A stretch of DNA of 64,000 bases from Streptomyces morookaense (lineage in GTDB: Bacteria > Actinomycetota > Actinomycetes > Streptomycetales > Streptomycetaceae): assembly GCF_013030945.1 (NCBI RefSeq), contig NZ_JABBXF010000030.1, positions 85,391 to 149,390 on the forward strand. Direction: 5' to 3'. The translations under genes were made by a program, and so were the position numbers. Every line of letters starts with the position of its first letter. The stretch's first letter is position 1. Positions 8,419 through 16,463 of this stretch are shown piece after piece. The notes below the pieces were generated by a model. It ran no database searches. It was not told the origin of the DNA and saw only the letters and a program-made list of their open reading frames with translations.

Positions 8419-9609
8419 ATGCGTATGTGGGCAACGGCAACGGGGCGGCACCCGACAAGGAGTTCGTGCCGGTACGGCGAACTGTCCGACATCGGCACGG
8501 TCGCCCTGGCCGGGCTGCTGTCCGTCCTGGTCCTGGACGACAAGACCCTCGGCACAGGCCTCGTCGACGACTACGGGCTCTCGCTCGCCGTCGGGCTCGG
8601 CGCCTCGCTGACCTTCCTGGCCCGGCGCCGCCGGCCCGCCCTGTGCGCGGTGGCCGCCGTCGGCGCCACGCTCGTCACCGACGACCGCACTCTGATGGTC
8701 TTCGCGGCCTACGCACTCGCCCAGTACGGCGGCCGCTCCCGCTACGGCCTGTGCGCGGGCATGGCGCTCACCTACCAGGTGGGCCGCATCTGGACCCAGA
8801 CCCTGGCTCCGGCCGCCGCCGTCACCGACGTCCGGAGCCTGACGGCGATCGCCGTCCCCGCGGTCATCGGTGAACTCATGCGCCGCCGCAACGCGGCGAT
8901 CGCGCAGCTGCGGCGGCGCATCGCCCAGGTGGAACTGTCCGTGGAACAGGCCGCCCGGCACACCCTGCTCGAAGAGCGCAGCCGGATCGTCGCCGGCCTG
9001 CACGAGGACATGGGCCACGAAGTGACCGCACTCGTCCTGCAGGCCGGCCACCTGCTGCGCACGCCCGGACTCCCCGAGACGGCCCGCCCGACCGCCCTGG
9101 CCGTGGAGGCCGGGGCGCGCCGGGTGATGGCCGACCTCAGGGAGTCCGCGAAAGTGCTGCAGGGCCGACGGGAGGCGCTGGACCACAGCACGGCCTCCCT
9201 GATCTCCTACACGGAGTTGATGGCCGGGCTGGCGCGGAACATGGAGACCATCGGCGTGGAGCTCGCGTTCGAGACGACCGGGACGCCCCGTGAACTCCCC
9301 GTGCGCATCGAGCGGATGGTGTACCGGGCGGCACTCGAAGCACTCGCCAACGCGGCCAAGCACGCACCGGGCGCGCCCGTCACGGCCCGGTTGGCGTTCA
9401 CCGCGGACGCGGTGGAGCTGGAGGTGACGAACGGGCGCGCCGAAGGCCCCCGCATCCACGAGGACTTCGTCCCCGCCGGACTGGCCGCCCTGCACGAGGC
9501 CGTGACCGGAGCCGGCGGAACCCTCACAGCAGGATGGGCCCGCACGGACCATTTCGTCCTGCGGGCCCGCTTCGGTGTCACGCCGACCGCGGCCGCGCTG
9601 ACGAGATGA
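8419..9609 (+). CDS. Membrane sensor histidine kinase, NarX/DesK type
   Basis: The 396-residue protein has about four membrane helices (residues 28-155), a coiled dimerisation region and His 195 in GLHEDMGHE. A GHKL ATPase domain follows with N-box LANAAKHAPGA. The glycine-rich ATP lid is poor: after LEVTNG there is no clear DGxG, and GLAALHEAV takes the place of the usual GLxGLRERV. Catalytic strength is therefore uncertain and it might act mainly as a phosphatase. It follows the regulator at 7636 by 108 bases and probably belongs to the same signalling unit. The ATG start has only a weak ribosome site. Confidence 0.85.
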   Translation: MRMWATATGRHPTRSSCRYGELSDIGTVALAGLLSVLVLDDKTLGTGLVDDYGLSLAVGLGASLTFLARRRRPALCAVAAVGATLVTDDRTLMVFAAYALAQYGGRSRYGLCAGMALTYQVGRIWTQTLAPAAAVTDVRSLTAIAVPAVIGELMRRRNAAIAQLRRRIAQVELSVEQAARHTLLEERSRIVAGLHEDMGHEVTALVLQAGHLLRTPGLPETARPTALAVEAGARRVMADLRESAKVLQGRREALDHSTASLISYTELMAGLARNMETIGVELAFETTGTPRELPVRIERMVYRAALEALANAAKHAPGAPVTARLAFTADAVELEVTNGRAEGPRIHEDFVPAGLAALHEAVTGAGGTLTAGWARTDHFVLRARFGVTPTAAALTR

Positions 9610-9611
9610 CG

Positions 9612-10202
9612 TCAGAGCCGGGAGGCCCAAGCCTGCAGCGCACGGCGGGTGTTCGGCCCGTACTCCCCCGCCACGTCACCGTGCACCCCGTCCCACTCCT
9701 GGAACTTCCGGACGGATTCGGCGGTGTCCGCGTCGTACGAGCCGTACTGCCGCCCGCGATAGAGGCCGAGGCGCCACAGCGTGTGCTGCAGATCGCTGAC
9801 GGCCGCGCCGGAGTCACCGCGGCGCAGGGTGGCGGTGGTGGTGGGCGCGGTGGTGGTCGGGGTGCGGGAGGGCTCAGCGGACGTACTCGCTGTGCCGCGG
9901 CCGGACGGTTTCGTGGCCGACGCCCTGGACGGCCGCGGCGACTCGGCGGTCGCCCCGTCGGAATGTCCGGGGACAGCAGCGACGGACGAACTCCCCGCAG
10001 GAGTCGTGGCGTTGCTTCGCCGCCCGAGCCCGTCCGCTGCGCCGCCTGCATCGGGCAGGCTCACGGCCGCGCCCGAACCGCCGCCCACGCTGTTGAGCGC
10101 GGTGACACCCAGAGCCGCCAGCAGCGTGGCCCCGCCCGCGGCGTAGGGGATCCAGCGGCGCCGCCCTCGACGGTGCGATGCCAAGGAAAACCTGATCGGC
10201 AC
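9612..10202 (-). CDS. Secreted or membrane-anchored peptidoglycan-binding protein
   Basis: Start GTG 10202 has GAGGAG 5 bases upstream and gives 196 residues. A basic stretch (HRRGRRRW) is followed by one hydrophobic helix (AAGGATLLAALGVTAL), a 90-residue Ser/Thr/Pro/Ala-rich linker, and a C-terminal PG_binding_1 domain of about 65 residues (LRRGDSGAAVSDLQHTLWRL through AEYGPNTRRALQAW-like repeats). The protein probably sits in the membrane or wall and binds peptidoglycan. No catalytic domain accompanies the binding module. Its stop lies 2 bases from that of the convergent kinase. Confidence 0.8.
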   Translation of the reverse strand: MPIRFSLASHRRGRRRWIPYAAGGATLLAALGVTALNSVGGGSGAAVSLPDAGGAADGLGRRSNATTPAGSSSVAAVPGHSDGATAESPRPSRASATKPSGRGTASTSAEPSRTPTTTAPTTTATLRRGDSGAAVSDLQHTLWRLGLYRGRQYGSYDADTAESVRKFQEWDGVHGDVAGEYGPNTRRALQAWASRL

Positions 10203-10300
10203 GGGTACTCCTCTCAGCACGGATCTACGAGCGCCCCGGAAGGGGCGCGGGGAACTGCGCGCCCAGCCACAACCGGCCCCGCAGCCGAAGAGCAGCCCCC

Positions 10301-11239
10301 TCAGCGGAGCAGGTCCGCATCGCGGTACGCCCGCTTCTGGGCCGCCAACTGCTGCGCATCCGGCGCCAATCGGGGATCCCACTGATAAGACGGCGTCTTG
10401 CGCAACACCTCAACCTTCTGACCAGTCGCCTCGGCGAGAACGCCCAAGGTTTCCTCCGACGTCGCACCCGCACCCTGCAGATCGGCGGCGCCCTTGCGCA
10501 GCGCCGTGAGGAACTTCTCGGCGGCCGGCTTGTCGGCGAAGGCCGTGCCGAAGACGACGCCGGTGGCGGACGTGCCACGCGGCGGCACAGCCAGCGGCCG
10601 GGCCACACCGGCCTCCTCCATGGCCGTGGTGAACGGCGCGGGGGCGAGGGCCGCGTCGACGCCGCCGTCGGCGAGGGCGCTGCGCATGTCGGGGATGGCG
10701 ACGTTGACGACGGTGACGTCCTTGAGCGTCAGGCCCGCCCCGCGCAGGGTCGCGGCCAGCTGGTATCCGCCGGCGGCCCCCGCCCCGCCGGCCACCGCCA
10801 CCTTCCGGCCCTTGAGGTCCGCGGCGTCCTTGACCTCTCCGGAGTCCAGTACGCGCTGTGCGACTTCGAGGGCGGTGGGCGAGGGCCGGGCTCCGGTGGA
10901 GGCGCCCATCGAGGCGGCGACCTTCACCTTCAGGCCCTGGTCCATGGCGTTGAACAGGCCGGCGGAGAACCCGGCGACGACGGCGTCCACCTTCCCGGTG
11001 CCGGCCAGCGGGACCGCGTCCTGTCCGGCCTGCACCTTGCGCAGGTCGACATCGAGTCCCTGCTCCTTGAAGTAGCCCTTCGCCTGGGCGAGATAGAGCG
11101 GGGCGAAGAGCGTGGACGGCACATGGGCCACCGTCACACGGGTGGGTCCAGAGGCTTCTCCGCCGCCGCTCTGGCAGGCGGCGAGGAGAGCGAGCGCGGG
11201 CAACAGGGCGAGAACGGACGGTCTACGGCGGCGGCGCAC
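10301..11239 (-). CDS. ABC transporter substrate-binding lipoprotein (NMT1/SsuA type)
   Basis: The 312-residue protein starts with a short arginine-rich signal and a lipobox (ALLAAC), so it should be lipid-anchored on the outer face of the membrane. The body is an NMT1/SsuA-like periplasmic fold (VAHVPSTLFAPLYLAQAKGYF, then GKVDAVVAGFSAGLF). These receptors serve aliphatic sulfonates, taurine, nitrate, thiamin precursors or aromatic acids, and the sequence does not decide among them. It is the third gene of a three-gene importer unit, 69 bases after the permease. Confidence 0.87.
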   Translation of the reverse strand: MRRRRRPSVLALLPALALLAACQSGGGEASGPTRVTVAHVPSTLFAPLYLAQAKGYFKEQGLDVDLRKVQAGQDAVPLAGTGKVDAVVAGFSAGLFNAMDQGLKVKVAASMGASTGARPSPTALEVAQRVLDSGEVKDAADLKGRKVAVAGGAGAAGGYQLAATLRGAGLTLKDVTVVNVAIPDMRSALADGGVDAALAPAPFTTAMEEAGVARPLAVPPRGTSATGVVFGTAFADKPAAEKFLTALRKGAADLQGAGATSEETLGVLAEATGQKVEVLRKTPSYQWDPRLAPDAQQLAAQKRAYRDADLLR

Positions 11240-11308
11240 AGGACGGTTCCTTTCGGGAGCCGGGTGACGAGGGGAAGGTGACGAGTGGAAAAGGTCGAGC
11301 GGGCGCGG

Positions 11309-12184
11309 TCAGGACCGCGGCGTACGCGCCCGCAGCAGGGTCCGCCACGGGGCGAACAGCGGCGGCCGGGCGGCCTGCCACGGCAGCAGCCACCGCTCGG
11401 CCACGGCCAGGGCCGCGGACAGCACCGCTCCCAGCACGGCGACGGTGACCAGCCCCACATACATACGGTCGGGCCGGAAGAGGGTCCAGGAGTTCCAGAT
11501 CAGAAAGCCCAGACCGTTGTCGGAGGCCACGAACTCCACCGCGACGACGACCACGACGGCCAGCCCGACCGCGGTCCGCAGCCCGGTGAGGATCGCCGGG
11601 GCGGCCCCTGGCAGCAGGACGAACCGCAGGAGGCGGGGGCCGGACGCCCCGTAGGACCGTGCGGTCTCCAGGACGCGCGTGTCGATCCGCCGTACGCCGG
11701 CAAGGGTGTTGATCTGCGTCACGAAGAAAACGGTGATCGCCACGGCGAGCACCTTGGGCGTCTCGCCCAGTCCGAAGACGAGCAGCAGCAGCGGCAGTGT
11801 GGCGATCTTCGGCAGGCAGTAGAGCGCGGCGAACAGCGGCCCGAGCGCGGCGCGCAGCGTGACGGACACGCCCATCGCGAAGCCGGTCAGCGCCCCGGCG
11901 AGCGCGCCGAGCACGTAACCGGGCAGCAACCGCCCGAGCGTGGCCGCGAGATGGCCGCCGAGTTCGCCGTCGGCCGTCATGGCGGCCAGCTGCGCGGCGA
12001 TGCGCGAGGGCGGCGGGAAGAGCAGCGCGTCGACGACGCCGGTACGTGCGGCGGCCTCCCAGCCGGAGAGCAGCAGCAGGGGCACGGCGAGGCCGAGGAC
12101 GGCGGCACGGGCGGCGTCCCGGCGCGCCCCGCGAACGGCCCTGTGGACGGCCTCTTCTCCGCCGGTCTGCGGGCGGATGCTCAT
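11309..12184 (-). CDS. ABC transporter permease (SsuC/TauC type)
   Basis: The start ATG at 12184 overlaps the stop of the ATPase gene as ATGA, so translation is coupled. The 291-residue protein has six predicted membrane helices and the EAA-loop region (ETARSYGASGPRLLRFVLLPGAAPAI) that docks on the ATPase. The loop is characteristic of BPD_transp_1 permeases for sulfonates, nitrate or taurine. It forms the channel through which the ligand delivered by the adjacent lipoprotein enters the cell. Confidence 0.88.
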   Translation of the reverse strand: MSIRPQTGGEEAVHRAVRGARRDAARAAVLGLAVPLLLLSGWEAAARTGVVDALLFPPPSRIAAQLAAMTADGELGGHLAATLGRLLPGYVLGALAGALTGFAMGVSVTLRAALGPLFAALYCLPKIATLPLLLLVFGLGETPKVLAVAITVFFVTQINTLAGVRRIDTRVLETARSYGASGPRLLRFVLLPGAAPAILTGLRTAVGLAVVVVVAVEFVASDNGLGFLIWNSWTLFRPDRMYVGLVTVAVLGAVLSAALAVAERWLLPWQAARPPLFAPWRTLLRARTPRS

Positions 12185-13023
12185 TCCGTGCCTCCGTCGG
12201 TGCGGGCGTCCGCGCCGTCCGTGCGCTGTGCCGGGATGCCGGGGCGGGAGCCGCGGAGCGCCTGCCGGACGCGGACGCGCAGGCGGGCGAAGGCCGGTGT
12301 GTCCTGGATCCCCGCGGTGCGCGGGCGCGGGAAAGGCACCGTGATGGTGTCCGTGACCGTGCCCGGACGGTCGGACATCACCAGGACCCGGTCGCCGAGC
12401 AGGAGCGCCTCGTCGATGGAGTGCGTCACCATGACCACGGTCTTGTGCTCCTGCTGCCACAGCTCCAGCAGGTGTTCCTGCATCTGCACCCGGGTCTGCG
12501 GGTCCAGGGCGCCCAGCGGCTCGTCCATCAGCAGCACCGGGCTGCCGGAGGCGAACGCCCGGGCCAGCGCGAGGCGTTGGCGCATGCCGCCGGAGAGCCG
12601 GCCGGGGTAGGCGTCGGCGAACTCTGACAGGCCGACGCGGCCCAGCCACCGGTCGGCGACGCGGTCGGACAGCCGCCGTCCGACGCCCGCCATGCGCAGG
12701 CCGAACGCCGCATTCGCCCGGACGGTGAGCCAGGGCAGGACGCCGAAGTCCTGGAAGACGAAGGCCACCGGAGGGACGACCGACAGCCCCGGCCGCAGCC
12801 GGACGCTGCCGCCCGAGGGCGCGTCGAGACCGCCGAGTACGCGCAGCAGCGTGGACTTGCCGCAGCCGGAAGGGCCGACGACGCAGACGAACTCCCCGTC
12901 CTCCACGGCCAAGGAGACCTGGTCGAGGGCTTGGAGCACTTCTCCCTCGGGCGAGACGAAGTAGCAGTCGATGTCCTCTGCGGCCAGCACGGGTCCGGGT
13001 TGTTCGGTCGCGGGGGTGTTCAC
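12181..13023 (-). CDS. ABC transporter ATP-binding protein (SsuB/TauB type)
   Basis: The 280-residue protein contains Walker A GPSGCGKST, Q-loop FQDFGVLPWLTV, signature LSGGMRQRLALARAF, Walker B VLLMDEPLGALD and the switch histidine in VTHSIDEA. The sequence around the Q-loop (LPWLTV) is typical of the nitrate/sulfonate/taurine subfamily. It is the first gene of the importer unit. The 95-base gap upstream holds an imperfect palindrome (GGCCG at 13091, CGGCC at 13106) that may be an operator; no riboswitch was recognised. Confidence 0.9.
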   Translation of the reverse strand: MNTPATEQPGPVLAAEDIDCYFVSPEGEVLQALDQVSLAVEDGEFVCVVGPSGCGKSTLLRVLGGLDAPSGGSVRLRPGLSVVPPVAFVFQDFGVLPWLTVRANAAFGLRMAGVGRRLSDRVADRWLGRVGLSEFADAYPGRLSGGMRQRLALARAFASGSPVLLMDEPLGALDPQTRVQMQEHLLELWQQEHKTVVMVTHSIDEALLLGDRVLVMSDRPGTVTDTITVPFPRPRTAGIQDTPAFARLRVRVRQALRGSRPGIPAQRTDGADARTDGGTE

Positions 13024-13118
13024 ATGGGAAAACTACGGACGCCGAACGGAGCCGGACCAGTCGCCATTGGAGAACACTTTCCGGCCGAATGGCCGAATTA
13101 CCGAACGGCCGAGCCTGA

Positions 13119-13742
13119 TCACGCGCTCGCGGCCGAGGCCTCCCTGGCCGCTCGCACGAACTCGGTGATCATCGCCGGGTCCTTCACGCCGCGGCGTACC
13201 TCGACCCCGCTGGAGACGTCCACGCCCCAGGGCGCGAGCGTGCGCACGGCCCGGCCGACGTTGCCCGCGTCCAGTCCGCCGGCGAGCACCCACCGCCCGG
13301 CGGGCGGCACGAAGCGGGGGTCGCTCCAGTCCCACGGCTTCCCGGCCCCGGGTGCCGGGGCGTCGAGCAGCAACAGGTCCTCCCCCAGCGCACCGCACGA
13401 CTCCGGCTGCTCCGGTGCGGGCGCGGTGGCCCGTACCAGCGTGTATCCCTCCGGGCGCAGGGCCTCGTAGTACTCGGCGCCCTCGTCCCCGTGCAGCTGC
13501 ACGGCCCGGATCCCGGAAGCGGCCGCCAGCTCCCGCACCTCTTCCAGCGGCTGGCCGCGGAAGACTCCGACGGTGAGGACCCGGTCCCCGGCGCGTGCCG
13601 CCAACTCCCTTGCCGTCGCGGCGTCGACGCGGCGCGGGCTGTGGGCGAAGACGAATCCGACGGCGTCGGCACCGGCGGCCACGGCCGCGTCCACGTCCTC
13701 GGCGGTCCGCAGCCCGCAGATCTTGATGAACAGCTCACTCAC
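13119..13742 (-). CDS. trpF: Phosphoribosylanthranilate isomerase
   Basis: GTG 13742 begins the family-like N-terminus SELFIKICGLRT (207 residues). TrpF isomerises phosphoribosylanthranilate to CdRP in tryptophan synthesis. Visible hallmarks of the TIM-barrel enzyme are the catalytic Cys in KICG, GFVF.HSPR, GVF, VQLHG, LLDAPAPGAGKPWDW and the phosphate loops LAGGLDAGNV and DVSSGVE with its catalytic Asp. No other trp gene is nearby. Many Streptomyces use PriA (HisA/TrpF bifunctional) instead, so a stand-alone TrpF is notable and may serve specialised metabolism. Confidence 0.88.
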   Translation of the reverse strand: MSELFIKICGLRTAEDVDAAVAAGADAVGFVFAHSPRRVDAATARELAARAGDRVLTVGVFRGQPLEEVRELAAASGIRAVQLHGDEGAEYYEALRPEGYTLVRATAPAPEQPESCGALGEDLLLLDAPAPGAGKPWDWSDPRFVPPAGRWVLAGGLDAGNVGRAVRTLAPWGVDVSSGVEVRRGVKDPAMITEFVRAAREASAASA

Positions 13743-13886
13743 ATCCTCGGCACAGTGCGGCACCGCCCGCGGCAGGCCGTCCTCTGCAGCGTAATGCCGG
13801 AGGAAATGGCTCGAAGAGGAGGTGTTCAGTGCAGCGACCAAATGATCAACTGGGTGGACATGTCACACAGAAGGGGACACTCCATC

Positions 13887-14426
13887 ATGCGCGACACTCT
13901 CCGGAAGGCGGCCGCAGCGGCCGTCGCGACCGCTGCGCTCGCGGCAGGCACCGTCGTCACCGGCGCATCGACTGCCACCGCAGCCACCGGCGAAACGACC
14001 GCCACCTGCCAGACGTCCGGCCTGCGGGCCGAACTCACCGCCACCGACCCCGACCAGATCGGCATGTCCCACCGGGGCAAGCTGCTCCGGCTGACGAACA
14101 CCTCGGACCGCACCTGCGCGCTGCGCGGCTACCCGGGGCTGGAGCTGGAGGACGCCGGGCACCGGCCGCTGGGGGCCGACACCCGGTGGGGCAGCACCTA
14201 CTTCGTCCAGGATCCGGGCAAGCAGACCCTCTTCCTCCAGCCCGGCCGGTCGGCCGAGGCCGATCTGGTGTGGGCCGTCGCCGACGGCACGCGCGACCTG
14301 CGCGCCTCCTACCTGGAGATAACGCCGCCGGCCTCCGCCGACCACCTCACCATCCCGTTCGAGGAGCGGGTGACCAACGGCGTCCTGAGCGTGACGGCCC
14401 TCGCCTACCGGATCAGCGTCCCTTAG
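13887..14426 (+). CDS. Secreted DUF4232-type protein
   Basis: ATG 13887 has AAGGGG about 10 bases upstream (179 residues). A long alanine-rich Sec signal peptide ends near TATAA. The mature domain shows the DUF4232 pattern: CQTSGLRAELT, an early KLLRLTNTSDRTCALRGYPGLEL stretch (two conserved cysteines), and a beta-sandwich continuing to the end. These proteins are common in actinomycete secretomes and have no settled function. The 3' end overlaps the stop of the convergent gene at 14413 by 14 bases. Confidence 0.8.
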   Translation: MRDTLRKAAAAAVATAALAAGTVVTGASTATAATGETTATCQTSGLRAELTATDPDQIGMSHRGKLLRLTNTSDRTCALRGYPGLELEDAGHRPLGADTRWGSTYFVQDPGKQTLFLQPGRSAEADLVWAVADGTRDLRASYLEITPPASADHLTIPFEERVTNGVLSVTALAYRISVP

Positions 14427-14862
14427 CCCCGGCCTTGTCCCCGGCCCTCTTCTTCGCCTGCGGGGCCGGCTGAGCCTTCCCCTTGGCGGGCTTGGCCGGC
14501 TTCGCAGGCTTGGCCGGCTTTGCCGGCTTCGCGGCCTTGGCAAGCTTGGACGCCTTCGGCTGCGGTGCCGGCTTCTTCTTCGGCTTCGCCTTGGACTGGG
14601 CCCCGGGGTTCGGCGGCTTGATCCAGCCCTTCTTCACCAGCTCGTCGCAGTGCCACTTGGCGTACTCGGGGCTCTCCTTGTGCTGCTTGGCAGCATCGAG
14701 GCAGTCCGCGTAGGGCCACGGCGGCTGTTCACCGGGCACCAGCACCGCGGCAGGGGCAGCGGGTGCTGCCTGGGCGGCGGCCGCCGACGCGCCCATTCCA
14801 CCGGCCGCAAGGGCGACCGCCAGGACAATACTCATCCGACGCACGGGAATTCTCCTCTTCAT
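14413..14862 (-). CDS. Secreted Lys/Pro/Ala-repeat protein
   Basis: The 149-residue protein has a Sec signal (RRMSIVLAVALAAGGMG) and a short globular part with two cysteines (PWPYADCLDAAKQHKESPEYAKWHC fold). A highly basic tail follows, with six consecutive AKP units between residues about 110 and 128. Such Lys-rich tails in secreted proteins can bind teichoic acid, DNA or peptidoglycan, which is inference only. The start ATG 14862 follows a GAGGAGA-like ribosome site. The repetitive tail is coded by near-identical 9-base units and may vary in length among strains. Confidence 0.7.
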   Translation of the reverse strand: MKRRIPVRRMSIVLAVALAAGGMGASAAAAQAAPAAPAAVLVPGEQPPWPYADCLDAAKQHKESPEYAKWHCDELVKKGWIKPPNPGAQSKAKPKKKPAPQPKASKLAKAAKPAKPAKPAKPAKPAKGKAQPAPQAKKRAGDKAGAKGR

Positions 14863-15063
14863 TCACGCCGCACCACGGCGTTCCGGCTGAACAAGACCCC
14901 TTGCGCCCAACGAGGCCGGTGGCCCGAAGAAGCTCCTTGCCATGCGCTTGGCCGCGCGAAGCCACCCGACCGGAGCAGCGCACGATTCCCTCACGCATCG
15001 GGAAACGGCCGGTTCCCGGGTTCCGCAGAACCCCGAAACCGGCCGTGCCACGTTCCCCGGAGG

Positions 15064-15462
15064 TCAGTTGTCCACGACCTCCAGCGTCACCTCCGTCAGC
15101 CCCTTGTCCGTGTCCGCGATGCGGCTGAACGCGCCTCTGGTGAGGTCGATACAGCGGCTCGGGTCCGTCGGGCCGCGGTCGTTGATGCGAACGGTGACCG
15201 ACTGCCCGTTGTCGGTGTTGGTCACGCGTACCTGCGTACCGAAAGGCAGGTCGGGGCTGGCGGCGGCCATCGCCTCGGCGTCGAACACCTCGCCGTTGGC
15301 GGTGGTCGAGCCGGGCGCTATCTCGCCGGGTGCGCCGTACCACGAGGCGGTGCACGTCTGCACCCCGCCGTCGGCGTGGGCGGGGACGGCAACGGCCGTG
15401 GCCAGGCCCGCGGTCAGGGCCGCAGTGGCCAGGGCAGCGCTGATCTTCTTGACGGTCTTCAC
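15064..15462 (-). CDS. Secreted RlpA-like double-psi beta-barrel protein
   Basis: The 132-residue protein has a Sec signal peptide ending at AVPAHA and a compact DPBB domain: TASWYGAPGEIAPGSTTANG, LPFGTQVRVTN, VRINDRGP with the conserved aspartate, and CIDLTRGAFSRIA. RlpA/expansin-type domains bind peptidoglycan or cellulose, and some cleave glycan strands. The protein lacks the SPOR domain of E. coli RlpA, as expected in actinomycetes. Two cysteines (in CTAS and CIDL) probably form a disulfide. It lies among other cell-wall-acting secreted proteins. Confidence 0.85.
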   Translation of the reverse strand: MKTVKKISAALATAALTAGLATAVAVPAHADGGVQTCTASWYGAPGEIAPGSTTANGEVFDAEAMAAASPDLPFGTQVRVTNTDNGQSVTVRINDRGPTDPSRCIDLTRGAFSRIADTDKGLTEVTLEVVDN

Positions 15463-15511
15463 GAATTCTCCTGGGTCAGCCGGGTCACACGGGTCATACG
15501 GGTCGTCCGGA

Positions 15512-16219
15512 TCAGCCGATGACGGCCGACAGGTCGTCGGTGTAGCCGTTGTCGGCCAGGTCGGACAGGATGGCGCCCATGGCCTCGACGCTCTGGCTGC
15601 GGTCGTTCTCCTGGGAGCCGTCGTGCATGAGGATCACTCCGCCGCCCTGGAACTCCCGCTTGTAGTTCTGGAAGATCGCGTCCACGCCCGGCGTCTCCCA
15701 GTCACGGGTGTCGACGGACCAGCCGAGCGGCTGCATGCCCTGGCTCGCGGCGTACTGCTGGATGTCCTGCGTCCAACCGCCTTCCGGCGCACGGTAGTAG
15801 TCGATCCGGGCGCCGGGCGCGGCGGCGTGTATCGCGTCCGAGGCCGCCTGGAGGTCGGCGCGCGCCTGGTCGGGGCTCTGCCGGGTGGGGTTCACGTGGT
15901 GCATCGAGTGGTTGCAGAGGCGGTGGCCCTCGTCGACGATCCTCTTGACGAGGTCGGGGTACTGCCGGGCGTGGTCGCCGATGATGCAGAAGGTGGCGGT
16001 GACCTGACGGTCCTTCAACAGGTCGAGGACCTGGTTCGTCCAGGTGGGGCTGGGGCCGTCGTCGATGGTGAGGGCGAACGTCCGCGAGCCGGCGCCGGTG
16101 GCGGTGTGGTTCACCACCTCGGTCGTCGCGGCCGCGGCCGTGCCGGGTGACGAGGCGAACAGGGCGGCTGCCGCAAGCGCGGCCCCGGCACCCTTCAGGG
16201 TTGCACCGAGCAACTTCAT
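15512..16219 (-). CDS. Secreted polysaccharide deacetylase (NodB family, CE4)
   Basis: ATG 16219 follows GGAGG at 10 bases (235 residues); an in-frame ATG at 16237 is the alternative. A signal peptide is followed by the NodB domain with TIDDGP (D53, D54), HSMHH (H104, H108 as metal ligands), YYRAPEGG, DTRDW and the final LMHDG motif. These are the five catalytic motifs of metal-dependent de-N-acetylases acting on peptidoglycan, chitin or xylan acetyls. All key residues are present, so it should be active outside the cell. The substrate cannot be read from sequence. Confidence 0.9.
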   Translation of the reverse strand: MKLLGATLKGAGAALAAAALFASSPGTAAAATTEVVNHTATGAGSRTFALTIDDGPSPTWTNQVLDLLKDRQVTATFCIIGDHARQYPDLVKRIVDEGHRLCNHSMHHVNPTRQSPDQARADLQAASDAIHAAAPGARIDYYRAPEGGWTQDIQQYAASQGMQPLGWSVDTRDWETPGVDAIFQNYKREFQGGGVILMHDGSQENDRSQSVEAMGAILSDLADNGYTDDLSAVIG

Positions 16220-16463
16220 GGTGGGCGTGTCCTCCATGTGGTGGGCGAGCAAGTACCGTGCCGACGCCGGTGGGGGCGGTGCGGCACGGAAGGGATCCTG
16301 CGGGCCCGGCATAGACAAACTGTCACCACTTACGGAACATGCGCCTCATCGGCACGCCCGCCGTGCACGTTGACCCATTGTTGAACCCCTTGCCGGACGG
16401 TGATGTCCGCAGCCCACGACCGGGCCCGCGATCACCTCCGGAAGCTGGAAGAGAGCGTCAACC

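Noticed and set aside
6814..9630. A 938-codon open frame on the minus strand across the signalling genes
   Set aside because: It is antisense to three clearly recognisable genes; its His/Gly/Arg-rich translation has no domains and is an effect of high GC bias.
13024..13118. Riboswitch (thiamin or similar) before the ABC importer
   Set aside because: No conserved TPP, FMN or SAM riboswitch core was found; only a short imperfect palindrome is present.
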